This document shows positions 8,370-16,639 of a DNA stretch of 64,000 nt, in pieces (position 1 is the first letter of the stretch; each line of letters begins with the position of its first letter). Both the position numbers and the translations under genes were made by a program. The stretch is from Labilibaculum sp041595635 (GTDB lineage: Bacteria > Bacteroidota > Bacteroidia > Bacteroidales > Marinifilaceae). The notes under the pieces are model-generated. The model was not told where the DNA came from. It ran no database searches and worked only from the letters and a program-made list of their open reading frames with translations. The stretch lies in contig NZ_JBFHJW010000006.1 of NCBI RefSeq assembly GCF_041595635.1, positions 1 to 64,000 on the forward strand, given 5' to 3'.

Positions 8370-10769
8370 TTAAATATCTTTTTCGGAGTGATGAGATTCA
8401 CTATCTTTTTTGTGGTTCTTAAGTACATTGTACTTTTTCCCAAAATAGTAGCGGAAAGTTAAATTAGCTACTTGATTTTCGAATTTAAACTCCGTACGCT
8501 GAGAGAATCGATCTCCCGAAGTATTCACATTGTATTTACTCGTATTAAGAGCATCAAAAACCCATAAAGACAAGCTCGCCTTTCCTTTCATAATTCGTTT
8601 ACCAAATGCTAAATCCATTTGAAATGATTGATCGTATTCACCTTGTGCCACTGGCATATCAGTATCATATCGAAAGATAGACTGAAATGTAAACCATTTA
8701 GGTATTCGCATAGTAGAAATTAATTTGGCAAAAAAACCAAAATCATCATTTCCCGAATAATCCAAATCCTCGGAAGAGGTATATTTCTGATAAATACCTG
8801 AAACATATGAATTAATACTCCACCATTTATTAAATTTAGTGGCAATATTAAAATCAATTCCCGTGTAATGCTTTCCACCTAAATTTTCATAGGTAACAAT
8901 GGTTTCATCTTCACTGGTAACCGAACGGTACTGACTGATAATGTTATCAGTAAACAGGTAATATAAATTTGTTGTAAAGGTTATCTTATCGCGTTTAAAA
9001 ACAAAAGTCAACTCAGGAATATGAGTATAGTAGGCCTCTAAATCCTGCAAACCTATTCTTTGATTTTCGACATCTTGTAAATTCTGAAAAGGATTCAACA
9101 TTCTAGAGTCGGGACGATAAATCATTTTAGAATAACTCAAGTTAACTTGATTATTCGCAGATAAATTATAGGATAAATGAACACTAGGGAAAAAATCCAA
9201 ATAATCCTCATTAAAATCCTGATTGGTATTGATATCTGAATACTCAGAACGTAAACCCAACTGGTAACTCAACTTACCTTTACTCCCTCTATATTGAATA
9301 TACAAAGCTTGAATATTCTCTTTGTAATTAAAAGCCGTAGATAAATCAATCCCTTCGTCATAATTAATTTTATTGCTCCGGAACATGTAACCTGTTTCGA
9401 TAGAGGCATTTCCTACTGGTTGCGTATAATCCATCTGAATAAACGCCTCTTTTCGATCTGAATTGTATAGATCATCACTCTCTATTCCATCTTGCTCATA
9501 CTTACCCGAATTAATAGCATCGTTATTGGTATAAGCTGCATCAAAAGATAATTCTTGTCCTTCTTTAGCAAACTTTCGAATATAGGAAGCATTGTAATTC
9601 CATGAAGTCATATCAATATCAACTTCACTATTTCGTGTACTTTCGCTATCCGTAGGAATCTCTTGACTAATGCCTTCCAAGGCATACCGATAGTCATAGT
9701 CATAAATACCATTTGAATTTTGCTTTATGTTTCGATGAGTAAATGAGAAACTTAAAGTATTCTGTTCATTAATCAAATAATCCATACCGAATTGACCAAT
9801 ATGACTACGATTACCAAAATCAACATCTGCACTAGTTGTTAAATATTGAGTATAATCGTCCATCTCAACCGAGCGAGACAAGGAATAATCCCGACCAGAC
9901 CAATCGTCTTTATAGCTATAGGATCCAGTAAAATTTAACTTCCCGGTTCGTAAATTTAGAGCCGTTTGACCAGAGTGCTTGTTGATTGTACCTATAGTCG
10001 CAGAAGCATTTCCATTGAATCCTTTTGCACGCTCTTTTTTCATGATAATATTGATAATTCCTGCAGAACCAGAAGCATCGTATTTAGAAGATGGGCTAGT
10101 AATTAATTCAACTCGATCGACTTCGGCTGCAGGCATATTACTCAAAACATCAGATGGGCTCATTCCAAGCAAGCCACTCATTTTGCCGTCGATTAGTACT
10201 TTTACATTGGAACTACCTCTAAATTGAATATCGCCATCAGCATTTACATTTAATTTAGGGATGGTAGCCAAAACATCGTTAATGGTTCCACCATCGGAAA
10301 CTGGTGATTTTGATACATTGTAAACCGTTCTATCTAATTCTAATTTGGCAAAATCACGGTTACCTATCACTTCTACTTGAGAAATTTCTTTACTATCAAC
10401 AGATAAAACAATAGGATTGGATAAAATTTTATTTTCATCTTCATTCAGAATAAAATAATCACTCGTATGTGTATTAAAACCAAGAAAATCTACCTTATAA
10501 AAATAAGTTGAAGCTTTAAGATTATCGATAGTAAACTCTCCCTTTCGATTGGTCAAAGTCCCTTTAAGCATAGAAGAATCTGGCAAGGAATACAAAGACA
10601 CCGTTGCGTACTCTAGTGTCTTGTGATTCTCATTATCAACAACAATTCCTTTTAAAGACGAATTGGAAAGAATTTTTGTATTGTTTTGGGCTAAAGATGC
10701 AAATGAAGAGCCCAATAATAAGAGAAAAACATAGAGGACACTCTCTCTTTTATTGAATTTTAAATTCAT
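8370..10769 (-). CDS. Outer-membrane beta-barrel family protein (TonB-receptor-like)
   Basis: 799 residues. A signal peptide (to about residue 28) is followed by a carboxypeptidase-regulatory-like domain (SLKGIVVDNENHKTLEYATV, about 35-120), a plug-like segment (SPVSDGGTINDVLATIPKLN, VLIDGK, IELITSPSSKYDASGSAGIINI, about 150-245) and a long beta-barrel (OMP_b-brl_3 type, about 370-780). This architecture is common in Bacteroidota as TonB-dependent transport-like outer-membrane proteins; the ligand is unknown. No SusD partner is adjacent. A LytTR two-component system lies upstream on the same strand but is separated by a terminator, so regulation by it is only a possibility. Confidence 0.85.
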   Translation of the reverse strand: MNLKFNKRESVLYVFLLLLGSSFASLAQNNTKILSNSSLKGIVVDNENHKTLEYATVSLYSLPDSSMLKGTLTNRKGEFTIDNLKASTYFYKVDFLGFNTHTSDYFILNEDENKILSNPIVLSVDSKEISQVEVIGNRDFAKLELDRTVYNVSKSPVSDGGTINDVLATIPKLNVNADGDIQFRGSSNVKVLIDGKMSGLLGMSPSDVLSNMPAAEVDRVELITSPSSKYDASGSAGIINIIMKKERAKGFNGNASATIGTINKHSGQTALNLRTGKLNFTGSYSYKDDWSGRDYSLSRSVEMDDYTQYLTTSADVDFGNRSHIGQFGMDYLINEQNTLSFSFTHRNIKQNSNGIYDYDYRYALEGISQEIPTDSESTRNSEVDIDMTSWNYNASYIRKFAKEGQELSFDAAYTNNDAINSGKYEQDGIESDDLYNSDRKEAFIQMDYTQPVGNASIETGYMFRSNKINYDEGIDLSTAFNYKENIQALYIQYRGSKGKLSYQLGLRSEYSDINTNQDFNEDYLDFFPSVHLSYNLSANNQVNLSYSKMIYRPDSRMLNPFQNLQDVENQRIGLQDLEAYYTHIPELTFVFKRDKITFTTNLYYLFTDNIISQYRSVTSEDETIVTYENLGGKHYTGIDFNIATKFNKWWSINSYVSGIYQKYTSSEDLDYSGNDDFGFFAKLISTMRIPKWFTFQSIFRYDTDMPVAQGEYDQSFQMDLAFGKRIMKGKASLSLWVFDALNTSKYNVNTSGDRFSQRTEFKFENQVANLTFRYYFGKKYNVLKNHKKDSESHHSEKDI

Positions 10770-10810
10770 TAATATAAAAGAATTAGTTAGTATAAAAAAT
10801 AAGGGTGTTA

Positions 10811-10818
10811 CAAAAGTA
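10811..10818 (-). promoter_or_regulatory. Bacteroidota -7 element for the outer-membrane receptor
   Basis: Reverse-strand TACTTTTG fits TAnnTTTG, 41 bases upstream of the start at 10769. Confidence 0.45.
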
Positions 10819-11061
10819 GATAATTTATGTTATCAAGCAAGAAAACCAATAAAAATATTCCAAGCATCTTTACAATCATAAACAATTAATTTATCAACAT
10901 ATTCCATCTGTTCACGATAAAAACCAATTACAATTACGGAAGTAAAAACAAACATGAAAACAATTTTTTTTGAAAAAAATAATAGTTAACAAAATAATAA
11001 ACTCACCCTTCCATAGCAATTTTCTAACTCCCCCTAAAAGCAAAACACAAATAGATTTATT

Positions 11062-11097
11062 CCAAAAAAAAACATCATCTTACATAAAATGATGTTT
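11062..11097 (-). terminator. Terminator of the LiaF/LytSR-like operon
   Basis: AAACATCAT (11070-11078) and ATGATGTTT (11089-11097) form a 9-base stem; on the reverse strand it is followed by nine T residues. Located 24 bases after the stop of the LytTR regulator. Confidence 0.85.
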
Positions 11098-11120
11098 ACA
11101 GTTCCTCTGTAAATACTAAT

Positions 11121-11873
11121 TTATATCTCCAACTGCTGCCTCAAAAGTTTAAAGCCAGCTCTACTTACTTTCAGGCTTTCGCCGCTCTTTAAAATCACTA
11201 TCCAATGATCTTTTTCATAAGGTTCTAGCTGTGAAATCTCATCAATTTTTACTAGATAAGTTCTATGAATTCTACAAAACTTATCAGGAGCCAGATGTTT
11301 TTCAAAGTATTTCATGGTTTTTTGCTTCAAAAAATGTCCTTCCTCAGTATAAATCATCACGTAATCATCCTGAGCTTCAAAATACTTAATTTTATCTACG
11401 GCAATTATATCAATTTTATTTCTCGATTTCACCACCACCCGAGTCAACATCTCATCTGAGGAATCATTATGTTTCTTAATTTTTTCGATTTCCAAGTTGC
11501 TATTCCCCGAATTTACTATACGCTCTTTTGCCTTTCGCAGTGCATCTTGAAATCGTTCGTTCGAAAATGGTTTTAATAAGTAATCAATTGCATTGTGCTC
11601 GAATGCTTTTATAGCATATTCGTTATAAGCTGTTGTAAATACTATATTACAAGGCTTATCGAGTAAATCCAACATCTCAAAACCTGTTAATTTAGGCATT
11701 TGAATATCCAAAAACACCAAATCAGGCTGCAATTTATTTATGGCTTTTATCCCCTGAAAACCGTCAGAAAATTCTCCCATAATTTCAATTTCTGTATCTA
11801 TTTGTAAATAGTTTCTCACAAGATCTCTCGCCAAACTTTCATCATCAATAATTATTGCCTTGATTGTATTCAT
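11121..11873 (-). CDS. LytTR-family response regulator
   Basis: 250 residues. An N-terminal receiver domain (about 4-120) has acidic residues Asp10-Asp11, phospho-acceptor Asp56 in LVFLDIQMP, and Lys101 in YLLKPF. The C-terminal LytTR DNA-binding domain (about 150-250) shows VVVKSRNKIDIIAVDKIKYFE and FCRIHRTYLVKIDEI. Such AlgR/AgrA-type regulators bind direct repeats through beta strands. It follows its sensor kinase with a 3-base gap, and both follow two LiaI/LiaF-like membrane proteins, suggesting a cell-envelope stress circuit. Confidence 0.92.
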   Translation of the reverse strand: MNTIKAIIIDDESLARDLVRNYLQIDTEIEIMGEFSDGFQGIKAINKLQPDLVFLDIQMPKLTGFEMLDLLDKPCNIVFTTAYNEYAIKAFEHNAIDYLLKPFSNERFQDALRKAKERIVNSGNSNLEIEKIKKHNDSSDEMLTRVVVKSRNKIDIIAVDKIKYFEAQDDYVMIYTEEGHFLKQKTMKYFEKHLAPDKFCRIHRTYLVKIDEISQLEPYEKDHWIVILKSGESLKVSRAGFKLLRQQLEI

Positions 11874-11876
11874 TGT

Positions 11877-12929
11877 TTATAGGTTTTGTGGAAATTCCAG
11901 ATTTACGGTAAAATAATTTTCACTCCTTACTATTTTCATTAAATCGGTGCGTGCATATATTAATCGTAAGCGCTCCTGAATGTTATGTAAGCCAATTCCA
12001 TTGCCTTTTGGCGGAATAGATTCCGAATCAAAATTGTTGCCAATACTTATTTTTAGAAATCCATTTTCGAAACTACACTTTGTTTTTACGCTTACCGGCT
12101 CCAAACTTTCATGAACACCATATTTAATTGCATTTTCGTACAGAGGCTGCAAAATTAAATTTGGAATCTTAAGTGGCTCGCAAACCTCCGACAAGTCAAA
12201 ATCCATTTGCAAACGATCTCCAAAACGCACCTTTTCTATTTCCATATACAAGCGAACGTTACTCAACTCATTAGTCAAGCTATTTAATTCCTTAACATCT
12301 TGTGCCAGCGAATAACGCAAAAAAGTAGATAGCTTCACCAACATTTCACGCGACAATTCAGGTTTTGATATCGTTAGAGAACTCACTGAATTTAGGCTAT
12401 TAAATAAGAAATGAGGATTTATTTGAGATTTTAAGGCACTTAATTCTGCCTCCTTAACCAAGTCCTTTAACTCCGTTTCACGCACTAACTTGTCTTTAAA
12501 ATTTCGATAGTAAATAATTAAATAATAAACCATCACGATGTAATCGTAAGTAAAAAAGGCCAAAAAAATCTGCCAATGCAATGGAATAATCAAATCTACA
12601 CCATCAATCTCCTCTTGTCCCCACAAAAAATTGTGTAAATGATAAGAAACCGATAACCAAATGGCCGTAACAATCACCAAAGATCCAATATGGTTCAATA
12701 TAAAACCAAAAACACCACTATTTTCAAAACTTGTGTAAACCACCACAAACCAAATACAAGGTGCTAAGATTAACAAAGGCAAACAGAAACTCATGGAATT
12801 AGTAAAAGCCTGATAGGCCGTTCTTTCTTCGAAATACCAGGCGATAGTAAATAGCATGGTTACAAAGAATAACCAACCTGCTAAAAAAACTAGAAATCCG
12901 TATTTATTCTTACTAATAGGATGCTGCAT
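11877..12929 (-). CDS. LytS-type sensor histidine kinase
   Basis: 350 residues. Four hydrophobic membrane segments (about residues 12-30, 48-66, 75-95 and 118-142) precede a short coiled linker and the His_kinase domain (PF06580) with phospho-acceptor His173 in SQINPHFLFNSLNS. An HATPase with LQPLYENAIKYGVH and GNGIGLHNIQERL follows. It lacks an extracellular sensor domain, so sensing is probably by the membrane segments or by the LiaF-like partner encoded 5 bases upstream. Cognate partner is the LytTR regulator directly downstream. Confidence 0.92.
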   Translation of the reverse strand: MQHPISKNKYGFLVFLAGWLFFVTMLFTIAWYFEERTAYQAFTNSMSFCLPLLILAPCIWFVVVYTSFENSGVFGFILNHIGSLVIVTAIWLSVSYHLHNFLWGQEEIDGVDLIIPLHWQIFLAFFTYDYIVMVYYLIIYYRNFKDKLVRETELKDLVKEAELSALKSQINPHFLFNSLNSVSSLTISKPELSREMLVKLSTFLRYSLAQDVKELNSLTNELSNVRLYMEIEKVRFGDRLQMDFDLSEVCEPLKIPNLILQPLYENAIKYGVHESLEPVSVKTKCSFENGFLKISIGNNFDSESIPPKGNGIGLHNIQERLRLIYARTDLMKIVRSENYFTVNLEFPQNL

Positions 12930-12934
12930 TGAAT

Positions 12935-13648
12935 CTATTTATAGGATTTAATTTCGCAACCACCCAAAGCAACAATTCCTTTAATAATTAGTTCCTTTTT
13001 GGGCTCTACAATATAATTTTTGGTCACCATTCTCTTATCAGATACGCCACCCAAAATAGCAGACACTTCTACTTGCACATCCCAATCAGAAGGAACAACC
13101 AGAACGCAACCTCCAAACATGGTAAATACATCTATCACATTAATACCTTCCGCGAGTTCAGCATTGGTAAGGTTTAATTCAGTCCCTCCAAAAACACAAG
13201 TAATTTTTCCGCCTTTAAAATTTTTGTTGTTGATTACCTTCTCTCCTCCGCCAAAAATATTTAGCTCATCAATGTAATCGGTACTCTCACCAGATCCAGC
13301 TTTACTGTTAAGATCACCCATATTTCGTTTACGAATAACCACAACACCTATAACAATAAGAATAATGGGCCAAAATAATCCTCGCCAATTAAAGCTCCAA
13401 TTGAATATCATAGGGAGTAAAAACAAACCTCCAACAGCCATTAGTGCAATTCCTGTTGTTTTATCTTCTTTCCCAAAAAAGAAAAGTGTACCTAAACCCA
13501 AAAGTAAAGCTGGCCATGAAAAAATGATATGCCTAAATTCGTAGGGAATAAAATCAAGATTTTTAAGAACTAGTAAGCACCCAAAAAGTATTAGAAAAAT
13601 ACCGAATATAGCACGATTATTGGTATTGGATTGACGATCTGATCTCAT
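12935..13648 (-). CDS. LiaF-like membrane protein (DUF5668 plus cell wall-active antibiotics response domain)
   Basis: 237 residues. Four short hydrophobic segments in the first 108 residues with conserved GIFLILFGCLLVLKNL and WPALLLGLG blocks are followed by a soluble C-terminal beta-solenoid-like domain (about 128-237) with repeated GG motifs (IFGGGEKVI, VFGGTELNL, MFGGCVLVVP, LGGVSDKR, ALGGCEIKS). This matches LiaF/VraT-type proteins, which in Firmicutes restrain envelope-stress two-component systems. Position immediately before a LytS kinase supports an equivalent modulatory role, which is inference. Confidence 0.8.
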   Translation of the reverse strand: MRSDRQSNTNNRAIFGIFLILFGCLLVLKNLDFIPYEFRHIIFSWPALLLGLGTLFFFGKEDKTTGIALMAVGGLFLLPMIFNWSFNWRGLFWPIILIVIGVVVIRKRNMGDLNSKAGSGESTDYIDELNIFGGGEKVINNKNFKGGKITCVFGGTELNLTNAELAEGINVIDVFTMFGGCVLVVPSDWDVQVEVSAILGGVSDKRMVTKNYIVEPKKELIIKGIVALGGCEIKSYK

Positions 13649-13672
13649 AATTTTATATTTTACAGTATGAAT

Positions 13673-14017
13673 TTATTTATTTTTTGAACAATAAGGTGAA
13701 TCGGGAGCAAATATGAATGCTATGCCACCAACAATTAGAAGTATTGGGAAAAACCAGATATCCCAATTCTCTGGTAAAAAATAGAATTCGTCCATTAGAA
13801 AATACAATCCTCCAGCAATAGCCATTATTCCACCAAAAATTCGACGACGAACAACAACCTGCAATACACCAACCAGAATAAGTATTGCCTCCCACCTATA
13901 TAAATAGTGCACTATAAAATCAGACTGGAAATTTAGTCTTTCTAAGGCAATTACGACTCCTACGATAATTAATCCAAGTCCTACAAACAAATTCCTATTT
14001 TTCTTACTTTTATCCAT
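13673..14017 (-). CDS. LiaI/LiaF-type transmembrane protein
   Basis: 114 residues, four hydrophobic segments (about 10-25, 43-56, 60-76 and 87-103) with GLGLIIVGVVIALERLNF and ILILVGVLQVVV blocks resembling the N-terminal domain of the neighbouring LiaF-like protein but without the soluble tail. It is the first gene of the four-gene reverse operon (24 bases before the LiaF-like gene). Likely an inner-membrane accessory to the sensor system. Confidence 0.7.
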   Translation of the reverse strand: MDKSKKNRNLFVGLGLIIVGVVIALERLNFQSDFIVHYLYRWEAILILVGVLQVVVRRRIFGGIMAIAGGLYFLMDEFYFLPENWDIWFFPILLIVGGIAFIFAPDSPYCSKNK

Positions 14018-14133
14018 GCTATTACAATTTACAGTTAAATTCCTCTTTTATTTCTATGACTAAAGTAAAACTCTAAGCCGAAAATTACTTGTTCTAATCG
14101 GTTAAATGTGTTCTGAAGTCGGTAAATGGTAAC

Positions 14134-14159
14134 AAAAAAAGATCACCCTAAAGTGATCT
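14134..14159 (-). terminator. Terminator of the PAS histidine kinase gene
   Basis: AGATCAC (14140-14146) pairs with GTGATCT (14153-14159); the reverse strand continues with seven T residues. It is 72 bases past the stop of the kinase. Confidence 0.8.
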
Positions 14160-14230
14160 GTAAACAATTAAAAATAGAATACTAGTTCTACTAAGATAAT
14201 TTAGTAAACTGATACTTTGCCTCTATTCTA

Positions 14231-16294
14231 TCAGATACTAAGTTTATTAGTTTCAATAGAACCACTAGTTTTGTTGCTTGAATTAGATTTGGATGCATAA
14301 GGCAATGTAAAATAAAATGTAGAACCTTCTCCTTCTTTACTATCCAGCCAAATTTCTCCATTAAGCATTTCGATATGCGATTTGGCTATTGAAAGACCTA
14401 ATCCGGCACCTTCTCTAGCCATCACATCCTGTATGTCGGCCTGAATAAATCGTTCGAAGATAGCCTCTTGTCGGTCTTCTGAAATTCCTATACCACTATC
14501 CTTCACAAAAAATTTAAACATTGGCTCATGATTTTTCACTATTAATTCATAACCAAATTCAATACTACCTTCATCGGTATATTTAATTGCGTTTTTGATT
14601 AATTTTGAAAGTATTGCAATGAATTTATCTTTATCAGTTCGAATTACTATTTCTTTTTCTAATAATCCTTTTTTAAATGAAAAAGCAATTCCTTTAGCCT
14701 CCACTTCTGAATTAAAAATATCGTATAAGTAATCAATCTGTTCATTGATATTAATTTTTTCAAGCTCTAAAGTCATAAGACCAGCTTCAATTTTTGATAT
14801 GTCCATAATATCATCAATAATATTGAGCATTCGCTTCCCACTTTTTATTATTACACCCAAATATTTTTCTTTTTTCACTAAAGTCAAATTACTATTACTT
14901 AAGAGCTCTGAAAACCCAATAATGCTATTCATTGGCGTACGAATCTCGTGACTCATATTTGCCAAAAAAGCAGATTTTAATCGATCACTTTCTTCGGCCT
15001 TTTCTTTTGCTATATTCAATTCAATTTCTGCGATTTTTTGTTCCGTAATATCCTGAACTATCCCCGTGAGGTAAATTGGATTTCCCTCAGAATTTAAAAC
15101 ATGCCTTCCTGTTGCTTTTATCCAACGAATCTCACCATCAATAAAACGATTTATTCGACACTCAAAATTCCAATCAGAAACGGATTCTATTGCTCTATTA
15201 AAAGCCTCATCCACATAATTTTTATCATCAGGAAAAACATGGTTCAAAAACATATCATAAGTCCATTCTGGCAACAAATGGTCATACCCAAATATTTGAT
15301 CATGAATTAAAGTTCTACGTGAAGAATTATCAAACAAATTTAGATCCCATGCTCCAATCATACCAGTTTCTAATGCTAAACTTAATCGATGTTCACTTTT
15401 AGCTAAAGCTTTTAAGATATTATTCTGTTCGGTTATATCATGAATCGAGCCCACCAAAAACTTATTTCCTGCTGCGTCAATAAAACGTATTTTTCTTGTG
15501 ATTATGGTTCTCGTAGTATCCCCAACCGTCAATTTTTCTTCACGTAAATCAGGCACTCCGGTATCCAGCACCTTTCGATCAGCTGCAAGAAAATCTTGTT
15601 TCTCGTTACTAGGAACCGATTCGACCAGAGTTGATCCAATAACCTCTTCTTGGTTTAAGTTAAAAATATTGTAAAAAGCACTATTAGCCATCGTTATGCG
15701 ATGATCATTATCCTTAACAAAAATAGGATCGCCCACCAAATCGAGGATTGTTCGTATTTGCTCTTTCTCATTACGTAATGTTAATTCTGCCAACTTACGC
15801 TCCGAAATATCAGAATGAGTTCCTATAATTCGAATTGCTTTTCCTGCATCATCATAAAATGCCTCTCCACGCGAAAGAACATCAACCCAATGTCCCTGCT
15901 TATGACGCATTTTAAACTCCAAAACAAAACGATTTTTTTTTCTTGTCATTAAATCATTCAGCAATCCCCACGTTTTACTAACATCCTCGGGATCAGTTAA
16001 ATCTTCCCATATACTTACTTCATTTTTTAATTCATGTTCCTCATAACCAAGCATTTTTTTCCATCCTGGTGAATAGTAAATCTTTTGAGAGTCAAGATTC
16101 CAATCATACAAACCATCATTCGATGCCTCCATTGCCAACTTAAATCTCTCTTCACTATTTCTTAAGGCTTCTTCGGTGCGCTTATGAATAATTAGATTTT
16201 GGTCAGAAGATTCCTTTAAAGAGGTAAACCTTTGTTGCAATTGATTTAACTCTATTACTAATTCTTCCCTGGATTTTTCATGGTGCCGTATCAT
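14231..16294 (-). CDS. Triple-PAS sensor histidine kinase
   Basis: 687 residues and no transmembrane segment, so probably cytoplasmic. A short coiled coil (1-45) leads into three PAS/PAC modules (about 48-170, 176-290 and 298-422), each ending in a typical PAC signature (IIGTHSDISERK, LVGSIHDITEQN, LTGIVQDITEQK). A HisKA domain follows with His449 in NMSHEIRTPMNS, then an HATPase (NAIKYTDEGSIEF, KDSGIGI, GAGLGLSIAKSHIEML). No receiver domain and no adjacent response regulator, so it is an orphan; the signal is unknown. Confidence 0.9.
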   Translation of the reverse strand: MIRHHEKSREELVIELNQLQQRFTSLKESSDQNLIIHKRTEEALRNSEERFKLAMEASNDGLYDWNLDSQKIYYSPGWKKMLGYEEHELKNEVSIWEDLTDPEDVSKTWGLLNDLMTRKKNRFVLEFKMRHKQGHWVDVLSRGEAFYDDAGKAIRIIGTHSDISERKLAELTLRNEKEQIRTILDLVGDPIFVKDNDHRITMANSAFYNIFNLNQEEVIGSTLVESVPSNEKQDFLAADRKVLDTGVPDLREEKLTVGDTTRTIITRKIRFIDAAGNKFLVGSIHDITEQNNILKALAKSEHRLSLALETGMIGAWDLNLFDNSSRRTLIHDQIFGYDHLLPEWTYDMFLNHVFPDDKNYVDEAFNRAIESVSDWNFECRINRFIDGEIRWIKATGRHVLNSEGNPIYLTGIVQDITEQKIAEIELNIAKEKAEESDRLKSAFLANMSHEIRTPMNSIIGFSELLSNSNLTLVKKEKYLGVIIKSGKRMLNIIDDIMDISKIEAGLMTLELEKININEQIDYLYDIFNSEVEAKGIAFSFKKGLLEKEIVIRTDKDKFIAILSKLIKNAIKYTDEGSIEFGYELIVKNHEPMFKFFVKDSGIGISEDRQEAIFERFIQADIQDVMAREGAGLGLSIAKSHIEMLNGEIWLDSKEGEGSTFYFTLPYASKSNSSNKTSGSIETNKLSI

Positions 16295-16639
16295 AACCTA
16301 ATAGTAATCGCGATTAAAAAAAACAAGTTTAAATGTCAGTCCGAAAAAAATAAAACTGGAATACCACTTAATTTTCAAATAAGAATATACATAAAAAATT
16401 GGTCAATTTAAAATAATTCTACATAAGCCCCCCTTCTGAAGAATATTGTCGAATCAATAAAAAATAGGACACCGAAAAAGAGTTTCTCTAAACCAGAGTA
16501 TCTAATTCTTCATTTATTCTTTATAAAAAAATCAGGTTCAGAGCTTGTAATATCAGCGAAAGCTTTAGTATTTTTACCATTTGGGTTTACCAAAGCTTAC
16601 ACAGATTATCTATTCACACAACCATAGACTTTTACAACT
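16295..16639. other. Intergenic region between PAS kinase and ligA
   Basis: 345 AT-rich bases between divergent genes. A TATTTTTA sequence near 16568 is one mismatch from a -7 element. No gene or repeat recognised. Confidence 0.45.

Larger units (their letters stand above)
10770..11120. other. Intergenic region between receptor and LytTR operon
   Basis: 350 AT-rich bases holding the receptor -7 element (10811-10818) and the terminator of the upstream operon (11062-11097). Nothing else recognised. Confidence 0.5.
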
